NCBI GenBank assembly: GCA_024641365.1
Contig: JAHEDF010000337.1
Location: 1-5,018, forward strand
DNA: 5,018 nucleotides
Reading direction: 5' to 3'
Origin: Planctomycetota bacterium
GTDB taxonomy: Bacteria; Planctomycetota; UBA11346
The notes beneath the pieces were generated by a model. The model did no database searches, was not told the DNA's origin, and saw nothing but the letters and a program-made list of their open reading frames with translations. This document shows, in pieces, positions 1 through 5,018 of this stretch. The translations under genes were made by a program, and so were the position numbers. Within the stretch, counting starts at the first letter, position 1. The number at the start of each line of letters is the position of its first letter.

Positions 1-339
1 ACGGTGGGTCCACTGTGTCTGAGTACTGGATTTACTATGGCCGGTGTCTGGTCTGATCCTGAATTACGTCAACTTACTATTGATGCCACCGAAGAAGGCG
101 TGCGAATTGCCGAAGCGAATGGTATTAATTGTGATTCTCAACTAATTGATCGAGCAATTGCTTTCTTTTCACAAGTTGGTGATCACCATCCATCTGTTGT
201 CGAAGATGCGGGCGAGTTGCCGTGGGTACTAAACCCGCTCTTAGAATCTGCACAGAAAAAAGGTCTACAGTCGCCAGGACTGCAACACATTGCCAACTTA
301 GTATCATCATCAGAACGGACATATGCCGCAAAATTGTAG
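1..339 (+). CDS. Ketopantoate reductase (PanE/ApbA)-like protein, C-terminal part
   Basis: The reading frame is open from the first base of the window and ends at TAG 337-339, so only about 112 C-terminal residues are visible and the true start lies upstream. The GTG at position 4 is an internal valine codon rather than a convincing start. The sequence fits the helical C-terminal domain of 2-dehydropantoate 2-reductases: an 'ELRQLTIDATEEGVRIAEANG' type helix, then PSVVED, then a helix ending 'KKGLQSPGLQHIANLV', which matches the family's 'G..tP.n..l..lv' close. This domain binds ketopantoate and shapes the active site beside an N-terminal NADPH Rossmann domain that is not in view. The family's usual TEID-x-(I/L)-N-G stretch reads GELPWVLNP here (visible residues about 71-79), so the catalytic glutamate may be absent. 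A divergent paralogue acting on another 2-oxo acid is therefore as likely as true PanE. The next gene begins 75 bases downstream on the same strand and could be co-transcribed. Confidence 0.75.
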   Translation, partial: TVGPLCLSTGFTMAGVWSDPELRQLTIDATEEGVRIAEANGINCDSQLIDRAIAFFSQVGDHHPSVVEDAGELPWVLNPLLESAQKKGLQSPGLQHIANLVSSSERTYAAKL

Positions 340-414
340 CTCAATTAGACATATTGTAGGTGAAAGAGCATTAGCGTCTTGAGCCTTTATCCGTGACCAC
401 ACAATCCGCGCTCG

Positions 415-1611
415 ATGTCAGATCCTGTTCTTGTTGATCGCCGCCCAGGGAAACCACTTGCCATAACAGGCATGGGGTGCGTCGGCGCTCCGGGATCAGG
501 ATTAGCAGCACAAATTCCAGCACTCAAAAATGGTGCAAGTGGTCTGCAGATTAATCCCAACGCATCTCAACCGCTTGCGCAAAAGGTTCCTGTAGGCGCA
601 GTACGTAGTCCGTTACCACATTTACCAAGTCGTACACAAGCCCTTGCTTTATGCGCAGCCAAAGAGGCTTTTCAGCAAGCTGGAATTACAAAAAATACAG
701 CCGCATCATTTGGTGTCGTAGTTGGCAGTTGCACAGGTGGTATGCCTGAAAGTGAAGCCTATTATTTAAATACCAGTCAAACAGAAGTCTCGCCAATTTA
801 TCGACGACAACATCCCCATCGCAGCACGCAAATGTTAGCGCGATTATTGGGTGTCCATGGACCACAAGGCACACATGCTTTAGCCTGCGCGAGCGCAGCC
901 GCTGCAATTATTGAAGCCATGGAATTAGTACGCAGTGGCATCTGTCCTGGAGCTATTGCCGTTGGCAGCGATGCATTAACGCGCGTTACATTGGCTGGAT
1001 TTACCAGTTTAATGTTGGTTGATCCCCATGGCTGTCGCCCCCTCACTCTTGAACGCGCGGGTATGAGTTTAGGCGAAGGTGCTGCTGCACTGGTTATTGA
1101 AGATCCTGACCATGCGCGAAAACGTGGCGCAACAATTCAGGCAAGTCTGCTGGGATGGGGACAATACGCGGATGCATTTCATTTGACCAGTCCTGAACCT
1201 GAAGGATATCAATTAGAACGTGCCGTGCGTGATGCTATAAACGATAGCGGTATTTCATTTACAGACGTTAACTACATCAATGCACATGGGACTGGCACTA
1301 AAGACAATGACAACGTTGAATCAAAAGTATTAAACCGTTTATTCGGACAAATACCAACTGCGTCTACCAAAAGAAATTATGGACATACAATGGGAGCCGC
1401 TGCGGCAATTGAAGCCGTCGCAAGCTGTTTAGCATTACAACACGATACCATGTGGGCGAGTTGCGGTGCAGAAACTGGAACGCCAATTTCCGAAATTGAA
1501 GTGCTCACTAAAACGCGGGACAAAAAAATAGATGTGGTTTTATCAACGACTTTAGCATTTGGCGGTATTAATGCCTGTCTTGCATTCGGAAAAGGTGAAC
1601 GATGCGCCTAA
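415..1611 (+). CDS. Beta-ketoacyl-ACP synthase, KAS II (FabF)/aryl-polyene type
   Basis: This cytoplasmic thiolase-fold condensing enzyme extends an acyl chain held on the enzyme by decarboxylative Claisen condensation with malonyl-ACP. At 398 residues it is full length for the FabF family. It opens with 'LAITGMGCVGAPG' (residues 15-27), followed by VVVGSCTGGMPESE at 101-114, which resembles the 'TGGM.E.E' stretch I associate with ketosynthases of aryl-polyene clusters. The complete Cys-His-His set is present: Cys158 in ALACASAAAA, His291 in NAHGTGTKDND and His324 in STKRNYGHTMGAAAA, with the supporting Lys319. The glycine-rich end 'AFGGINACLAF' (381-391) is intact. ATG 415 is the only usual start after the in-frame TGA at 394-396, but there is no clear Shine-Dalgarno sequence before it. 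The 3' end overlaps the next gene by 10 bases. Intact catalysis is clear from the sequence. The product could be an ordinary fatty acid or a specialised polyene or lipid, and the window does not decide which. Confidence 0.93.
   Translation: MSDPVLVDRRPGKPLAITGMGCVGAPGSGLAAQIPALKNGASGLQINPNASQPLAQKVPVGAVRSPLPHLPSRTQALALCAAKEAFQQAGITKNTAASFGVVVGSCTGGMPESEAYYLNTSQTEVSPIYRRQHPHRSTQMLARLLGVHGPQGTHALACASAAAAIIEAMELVRSGICPGAIAVGSDALTRVTLAGFTSLMLVDPHGCRPLTLERAGMSLGEGAAALVIEDPDHARKRGATIQASLLGWGQYADAFHLTSPEPEGYQLERAVRDAINDSGISFTDVNYINAHGTGTKDNDNVESKVLNRLFGQIPTASTKRNYGHTMGAAAAIEAVASCLALQHDTMWASCGAETGTPISEIEVLTKTRDKKIDVVLSTTLAFGGINACLAFGKGERCA
1592..1597 (+). promoter_or_regulatory. Shine-Dalgarno site for the second ketosynthase gene
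   Basis: The bases AAGGTG lie four bases before ATG 1602, inside the end of the upstream ketosynthase gene. They match AAGGAG at five of six positions. This supports ATG 1602 as the real start and points to coupled translation of the overlapping pair. It is one of the clearest ribosome-binding sites in the window, since the genes starting at 415 and 3255 have none that is obvious. Confidence 0.6.
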
Positions 1612-2399
1612 GCCGATTTGCCCGTACAATAGCTGGTCACGAAACGGATACTGATGCGTGGCCGTCCTGGGTGCCAAATGGTTCGCGGCGGCGTCTTGAT
1701 CCCTTAGTGCGCTTAGCGACTGCTGCCGTTGACCGCATTTATTCACAAGGACCGGCGCTTCCAGATTATACGGCGGTAATTTTTGCGACGAGTTACGGAG
1801 CGGTAGAATCAACGCTCAAGTTTGCAAATAGCATTAAAACCTATGGCGATGCTGGCGGTAGTCCAACGCCATTCACCACCTCTGTTCATAATTCATGTGC
1901 CGCAGCGATAGGAGAATTACGCTCACTGCGTGGACCAACAACAACCATCAGTCATGGTGCTGCGAGTCCACTCATCGCAGTACGTTTCGCCATGCAATTA
2001 GTGGACACACAACGTGCTCCTGCCGCTTTAGTAATCGCTGGTGAACGACATAACGATTGGAGCCGCAACGTTGTCACAACGCTCACTGGCAGTCAGTGGC
2101 CAGTTAGTGATGGGCTTACGGCGATGCTCATAGAACCTGATGTTGGCCCTGGGCGAGAAATAAAATATGGTCACCACAAAGCTGATATTACTTTACACGG
2201 AGGCGCTTTAACTCCACGTGATCAGCAAATATTAGATGAAAAATTCTCCACTAACCAATGCGCCCCAACGCTGTTAAATGCCTGGTGGCCTGGTTGTGCT
2301 CTTGCTGCCCTAGATTGGATTAATCAGCAATCTTACAATATTGCTGAAATTGAAGATGGGCGATTAGACCAATGCTGGCTTGGTCCACATCACGTTTAA
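1602..2399 (+). CDS. Short ketosynthase-like protein (chain-length-factor-like, PF13723 type)
   Basis: This 265-residue protein is similar to the N-terminal half of ketoacyl synthases, the type annotated as 'beta-ketoacyl synthase chain length factor' in aryl-polyene-like clusters. Visible landmarks are 'AVIFATSYGAVEST' (58-71), equivalent to the ketosynthase 'G.....G' strand and turn; TPFTTSVHNSCAAAIGEL (89-106), the family's FS-SVHNA nucleophile-elbow equivalent; ISHGAASPLIAVRFA (116-130); and VSDGLTAMLIEP (168-179), matching the 'eGa.a.vle' strand. The usual C-terminal half with NAHGT and the GH..GAAG loop is missing. Only a WWPGCALAAL segment (228-237) faintly recalls that loop, with Cys where His would be. 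Cys99 falls at the ketosynthase nucleophile position, which relatives of this short type usually lack. The start overlaps the preceding gene by 10 bases and has a ribosome-binding site. A role as a partner to the upstream ketosynthase, setting chain length or forming a heterodimer, is inferred from family and position. It could instead have its own acyl-transfer or hydrolytic activity. Confidence 0.82.
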   Translation: MRLSRFARTIAGHETDTDAWPSWVPNGSRRRLDPLVRLATAAVDRIYSQGPALPDYTAVIFATSYGAVESTLKFANSIKTYGDAGGSPTPFTTSVHNSCAAAIGELRSLRGPTTTISHGAASPLIAVRFAMQLVDTQRAPAALVIAGERHNDWSRNVVTTLTGSQWPVSDGLTAMLIEPDVGPGREIKYGHHKADITLHGGALTPRDQQILDEKFSTNQCAPTLLNAWWPGCALAALDWINQQSYNIAEIEDGRLDQCWLGPHHV

Positions 2400-2406
2400 T
2401 AAATCA

Positions 2407-3168
2407 TTAGCGAATGCGTTCATAAATAACCACGACACGTTCTGGATCACCCTCTTCTAAAATAATTTTTCGTTCGCTGACAAAGCGAAAACCTAATTTC
2501 TCACATGCAGCAGCTGCAGTTTGTTTCTCTTCTCCGGCAAAAGCTGGGCCTTTAAAAATAATACAGTGTCCTGATTTACGGAGGAGATCTTTGGATTCTT
2601 GTAACACGTCAGCGGCTTGCCCCATTGCTCGGCACGTCACTAATTGGCAACGACGTCGCAATTCCGGGGCCTTACTAATAACTTCACCACCGCGAAAATG
2701 ACTAGCGCGTGCCAACTTATTGCCAGTTAATCCGCAAGCTGCAGATAAAAATTCTACCTTTTTGCGTCGTGCATCAATTAGCACCCAAGGAATACGTGGC
2801 AGCCACATCGCTAATGGTAACCCAGGATAACCACCTCCAGAACCTAAATCGATACAAGGAGCGCCTTCTGCTAAATGGCGAACTCGCGTATCTTGTAAAA
2901 TGGTCAAACTATCGAGTACATGTAATTTTAAATAATCACGAGGCGAGGTAATTTTTGTTAAATTTAACCATCGATTAACGCCAATTAAATGTCCATAAAT
3001 TGCTTCCAGTGCGTTACGCCTCTCATCGGCATTTGAAATACCTAATGCCACACATCGCTGAACAAACCACGCCCAGTCTGCTGTATTGAAAGCACATGGT
3101 GGATGCAAAGCAGGATCGACACTACCAAGAGCGGGATCATCTGTAGGAGCATTTTCTCGTTTAGGCAT
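2407..3168 (-). CDS. rsmG: 16S rRNA (guanine527-N7)-methyltransferase RsmG
   Basis: This cytoplasmic, SAM-dependent enzyme methylates N7 of G527 in the 530 loop of 16S rRNA; loss in other bacteria gives low-level streptomycin resistance. The 253-residue protein shows the family signatures in order: RWLNLTKI (66-73), the HVLDSL motif (83-88), the SAM-binding loop IDLGSGGGYPGLPLA (106-120), the acidic IDARRKKVEFL strand and helix (131-141), the CRAMG strand (179-183) where most relatives have SRA-x-A, and FKGP (205-208). The first 25 or so residues, rich in Pro, Asp and Ala, are an extension relative to the roughly 207-residue E. coli protein and look disordered. There is no later ATG before the SAM motif, so ATG 3168 is preferred, with a weak GGA 7-9 bases upstream. 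The gene is often found beside mnmG or parAB near the replication origin; here neither is present. It converges on the short ketosynthase gene and diverges from the TerC gene. Confidence 0.95.
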   Translation of the reverse strand: MPKRENAPTDDPALGSVDPALHPPCAFNTADWAWFVQRCVALGISNADERRNALEAIYGHLIGVNRWLNLTKITSPRDYLKLHVLDSLTILQDTRVRHLAEGAPCIDLGSGGGYPGLPLAMWLPRIPWVLIDARRKKVEFLSAACGLTGNKLARASHFRGGEVISKAPELRRRCQLVTCRAMGQAADVLQESKDLLRKSGHCIIFKGPAFAGEEKQTAAAACEKLGFRFVSERKIILEEGDPERVVVIYERIR

Positions 3169-3195
3169 GCCCTATCCAGCATGGGCTAACAAAAA

Positions 3196-3201
3196 ATATT
3201 A
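3196..3201 (-). promoter_or_regulatory. Possible extended -10 promoter element for rsmG
   Basis: Read on the minus strand, the divergent gap contains TGGTAATAT, an extended -10-like arrangement (TG, one base, then TAATAT). The hexamer lies 27 bases before the rsmG ATG, which would give a leader of about 20 bases. No good -35 hexamer sits 16-18 bases upstream, so the call rests on the -10 alone and could be chance in this AT-rich stretch. No comparably convincing promoter for the TerC gene was found in the same 86-base gap, although one is expected there. Confidence 0.3.
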
Positions 3202-3240
3202 CCAGCAGCAGCCCCTACTAGACGCTCGGTAAATTAACTC

Positions 3241-3258
3241 ATGATGCCGACACCATGA
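3241..3258 (+). other. Possible five-codon upstream ORF overlapping the TerC-family start
   Basis: ATG ATG CCG ACA CCA TGA would encode MMPTP, and its stop overlaps the ATG at 3255 as ATGA, the classic arrangement for translational coupling. An in-frame TAA at 3235-3237 closes the frame upstream, so it is not the end of a longer gene. No Shine-Dalgarno sequence precedes either ATG. It may be a leader that delivers ribosomes to the TerC gene, or a chance result of the repeated ATGATG. Confidence 0.2.
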
Positions 3259-4100
3259 TGGACGTCTTGAGCGCATTATGCACCAGCGAAAACCTTATCG
3301 CTCTCGCTACATTGACCGGTTTAGAAATCGTTCTGGGCATCGATAATGTAATTTTCCTCTCCATTCTAACAGGAAAACTACCAGAGGAACAGCGTCCGAA
3401 AGCACGACTCATTGGCCTCAGTTTAGCCATGTTTGCCCGCATTGGTTTGTTGTTGAGCATTACTTGGGTGATGGGACTTACTGCTCCGCTCTTTAGCGTT
3501 TTCGATCATTCTATTAGTGGTAAGGATTTAATTCTTATTCTAGGTGGCCTTTTTCTAATTGGTAAATCAACCCATGAAATTCATCATAAATTAGAAGGCC
3601 TTGAAGAAGAACATCATGCGAGTTCTAGTCGTGGAAAATTTGGCAGCATAATTATTCAAATAATTATTATCGATATTGTATTCTCACTCGACTCAGTCAT
3701 TACCGCAGTCGGCATGGTTAATCCTGCCGCACATACCGCTGATACAGCACATGGTGCAAGTCTTGCCCTAACCGCTGATGGTCAGGCTAAATTAGCAGTC
3801 ATGATAATTGCTGTTGTTTTATCTATTTTGGTTATGATCGCTTTCGCTGGTAAAATTGGTAATTTTGTAGAACGGCATCCAACAATTAAGATCTTAGCGT
3901 TGTCATTCTTAATTCTCATTGGGTGCATGTTGATGGTCGAAGGATTCGGCCAACACGTGAACAAAGGTTACATCTACTTCGCAATGGCTTTCTCGTTAGT
4001 TGTAGAAATGCTTAATATGCGACTACGCAAACGCACGAAAGCCAAAGTCGGTGGAATTACTGGAAAATCTAATCCGTCTGGTCCACCGACAGAAATTTAA
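3255..4100 (+). CDS. TerC-family integral membrane protein (YgdQ-like, probable metal ion exporter)
   Basis: This is a polytopic inner-membrane protein of the TerC family, some members of which export Mn2+ or help load metals onto secreted enzymes; the substrate here is not shown by the sequence. The 281 residues contain about seven hydrophobic segments (roughly 14-38, 50-75, 91-104, 130-153, 181-199, 212-229, 238-254). Family motifs are intact: GLEIVLGIDNVIF (22-34, with Glu24 and Asp30), DIVFSLDSVITAVGM (140-154, with Asp140 and Asp146), FVERHPTIK (204-212), MVEGFG (227-232) and KGYIYFAMAFSLVVEMLN (237-254). The paired acidic residues within membrane segments are the likely metal ligands. 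A His/Glu-rich loop, HEIHHKLEGLEEEHH (107-121), is typical. A hydrophilic stretch of about 24 residues at 157-181 after AVGM is longer than in YgdQ. The basic tail (258-271) probably faces the cytoplasm. Tandem ATG codons at 3255 and 3258 leave the exact start open. No manganese riboswitch is evident upstream. Confidence 0.92.
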   Translation: MMDVLSALCTSENLIALATLTGLEIVLGIDNVIFLSILTGKLPEEQRPKARLIGLSLAMFARIGLLLSITWVMGLTAPLFSVFDHSISGKDLILILGGLFLIGKSTHEIHHKLEGLEEEHHASSSRGKFGSIIIQIIIIDIVFSLDSVITAVGMVNPAAHTADTAHGASLALTADGQAKLAVMIIAVVLSILVMIAFAGKIGNFVERHPTIKILALSFLILIGCMLMVEGFGQHVNKGYIYFAMAFSLVVEMLNMRLRKRTKAKVGGITGKSNPSGPPTEI

Positions 4101-4103
4101 ATT

Positions 4104-4640
4104 TTATTGGCTTCGGCGAAATTGCTCCCATACCAAAAAACCAGTCAGTAAAAAACCGCTACATGGTTGCACCTGAGTAAGTTGATGAACTTCAGCCGCG
4201 CTCGCCTCAACGACCTCAATTAATTCTAAGGCCTCATATGAACGTTGTGCTGTATTTTGTAATGCTGTTGCCAACACCACATGCAAGCGCATGCGGCATA
4301 ATCCAGGAACTGGCTCAAATGATTGTAACAGGCGACAACTACCTGCCTGGTAACCCGTTTCTTCCGCTAATTCACGTATACCTGCCGCACACGGATCCTC
4401 ACCATGTTCTATGCCCCCTGCGGGGAATTCATGCACGAATGCTTTGTAAGGATGACGATAAATTCGCTCTAAAATAAGAGTGCCATCGTCTTTTACCGGT
4501 ACCACCAATACGGCATCCCACGTCGTATCAATAAATGAATAAGTATAAGGTCCTTGATCTGTATGCAGATCTTCTTCGACATGAGTAAAGAATTTATTTT
4601 TTACAGGCTCTCGTCGAGAAATTATTGGAGGTATTTTCAT
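4104..4640 (-). CDS. Nudix hydrolase, ADP-ribose/ADP-sugar pyrophosphatase-like
   Basis: This cytoplasmic enzyme is predicted to cleave a nucleoside diphosphate linked to another group, most likely ADP-ribose or an ADP-sugar, to AMP and a sugar phosphate. Counting from ATG 4640 the protein is 178 residues. Its Nudix box is perfect (residues 75-97): Gly75, Glu81, then RELAEETGY at 89-97, where Glu90, Glu93 and Glu94 bind the catalytic divalent metal. HEFPAGG just before it and SFEPVPGL after it resemble the EfPAGk and psPG segments of the ADP-ribose pyrophosphatase (NudF/NUDT5) branch. An in-frame GTG at 4661 would add seven residues and overlap the upstream gene by 13 bases. ATG 4640 is preferred because MKIPPIISRREPVKN looks like a natural start and leaves an 8-base gap. 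Neither has a good ribosome-binding site, so coupling to the upstream glycosidase gene is likely. Substrate specificity is inferred. Confidence 0.9.
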   Translation of the reverse strand: MKIPPIISRREPVKNKFFTHVEEDLHTDQGPYTYSFIDTTWDAVLVVPVKDDGTLILERIYRHPYKAFVHEFPAGGIEHGEDPCAAGIRELAEETGYQAGSCRLLQSFEPVPGLCRMRLHVVLATALQNTAQRSYEALELIEVVEASAAEVHQLTQVQPCSGFLLTGFLVWEQFRRSQ

Positions 4641-4648
4641 GTACGTAT

Positions 4649-5018
4649 TTATCGTTGGCACGTTGTATCAGCAAATCCCAATTCATGGTAGGCGCTAATG
4701 TAGGTAGCAGCAGACCACGCTTGGTATGATTTTCCCATTGGTCGACCAGTCGTACCATGACACCATTCATTAAATTCCCACTCATGTAACCGACCTTGTT
4801 TATTACATTCTGCAAGTCGCGCTAATTCATGGGCGGCCGCTGTGTGTTGGCCAAGACGATGAATGAATCGCACCCATAAACCACCAACAAAAGACCAAAT
4901 CCCGCCATTATGATAATGATGCGGTAAATTTAATAAATTAACCGTATAATAAGGACGCCAATCAGGATCACCTGCTTGCACCACTGGATATAAATTAGCA
5001 ACTGGCCATGGTTGATTC
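4649..5018 (-). CDS. (alpha/alpha)6-type glycoside hydrolase, amylo-alpha-1,6-glucosidase-like (COG3408), C-terminal part
   Basis: The frame is open to the window edge and ends at TAA (4651-4649), leaving 122 visible C-terminal residues of what is normally a protein several times longer. Conserved-looking segments are NQPWPVANLYPVV (1-13), DPDWRPYYTVNLLNLPHHYH (17-36), NGGIWSFVGGLWV (37-49), HEWEFNEWCHG (78-88) and GKSYQAWSAATYISAYHEL (95-113). This pattern of YHNGGIWpF, an EFNEW-HG stretch and QaWSA is what I recognise from bacterial and archaeal glycogen-debranching or neutral-invertase-like enzymes of the alpha/alpha toroid fold. These act on alpha-linked sugars; whether this one debranches glycogen, cleaves sucrose or hydrolyses a compatible-solute glycoside cannot be decided from the fragment. 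IWSF departs slightly from the usual IWPF. It lies 8 bases before the Nudix gene on the same strand, so the two probably share a transcript. Confidence 0.72.
   Translation of the reverse strand, partial: NQPWPVANLYPVVQAGDPDWRPYYTVNLLNLPHHYHNGGIWSFVGGLWVRFIHRLGQHTAAAHELARLAECNKQGRLHEWEFNEWCHGTTGRPMGKSYQAWSAATYISAYHELGFADTTCQR

Noticed and set aside
340..414. Gap before the ketosynthase with a TAGACA -35-like hexamer at 346-351 and overlapping short frames (TTG 379-396 and GTG 393-437).
   Set aside because: The -10 at the matching distance (CATTAG) is poor, the short frames have no ribosome-binding site or recognisable product, and no terminator hairpin is seen. Co-transcription from upstream is just as likely.
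2709..2951. Open frame of 80 codons on the plus strand within rsmG.
   Set aside because: It is antisense to the SAM-binding core of rsmG, whose motifs are continuous, so it is a shadow frame.
3169..3186. GCCC...GGGC inverted repeat with a 10-base loop, next to the GGCATGCC palindrome at the rsmG start.
   Set aside because: Four-base arms are too short to support an operator or a stable hairpin; expected by chance.
3169..3254. Possible manganese (yybP-ykoY) riboswitch before the TerC-family gene.
   Set aside because: The gap is only 86 bases and I cannot find the conserved GGGGAGUAG-type and partner loop segments in the right order on the plus strand.
3648..3667. Nine-base AT-only inverted repeat (ATAATTATT/AATAATTAT) inside the TerC-family gene.
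   Set aside because: It encodes the Ile-rich membrane run IIIQII, so the pattern follows from ATT/ATA codons; the two-base loop and lack of GC pairs argue against function.
4093..4104. Perfect 12-base palindrome AAATTTAAATTT across the convergent stops.
   Set aside because: Purely A/T and formed from the two TAA stops and their neighbours; no stem strong enough for a terminator.
4594..4815. Open frame of 73 codons on the minus strand between the Nudix and glycosidase genes.
   Set aside because: It overlaps both well-supported genes in another frame and shows no recognisable domain.

Overview
The window reads as ordinary dense bacterial chromosome: six protein genes, four of them complete and one running off each end, with almost no spacing. 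Base composition is moderate and slightly AT-rich, and looks similar across the genes. No RNA gene, insertion sequence, CRISPR array or long repeat is visible. RsmG and the bacterial-type ketosynthases show it is bacterial. The set of genes (aryl-polyene-type ketosynthase plus short chain-length-factor-like partner, TerC transporter, Nudix enzyme, COG3408-like glycosidase) would suit a Gram-negative lineage such as Verrucomicrobiota, but that is a weak guess from family knowledge and not a demonstration.

Layout. Positions 1-339 (+) hold the C-terminal end of a ketopantoate-reductase (PanE/ApbA)-like protein. After a 75-base gap, positions 415-2399 (+) carry two overlapping genes: a full-length, catalytically intact beta-ketoacyl-ACP synthase and a short partner carrying only a ketosynthase N-terminal-type domain. 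These two run tail to tail into rsmG (2407-3168, -), the 16S rRNA G527 methyltransferase, with only 7 bases between the stops. An 86-base divergent gap (3169-3254) separates rsmG from a TerC-family membrane transporter gene (3255-4100, +). That gene in turn converges, with a 3-base gap, on a two-gene minus-strand unit: the end of a large glycoside hydrolase (4649-5018) followed by an ADP-ribose-pyrophosphatase-like Nudix hydrolase (4104-4640).

How the genes work together. The ketosynthase and its short partner are almost certainly translated together and probably act as a pair in making a fatty-acyl or polyene chain. No ACP, dehydratase, ketoreductase or acyltransferase lies beside them in this window, so the rest of that pathway must be elsewhere. 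The glycosidase and Nudix genes probably form an operon in glycan or sugar-nucleotide metabolism. rsmG and the TerC gene look like single genes under divergent promoters. The most unusual point is the short ketosynthase partner. It keeps a cysteine where active-site-less chain-length-factor relatives usually have another residue, yet it lacks the standard C-terminal half with the two catalytic histidines.
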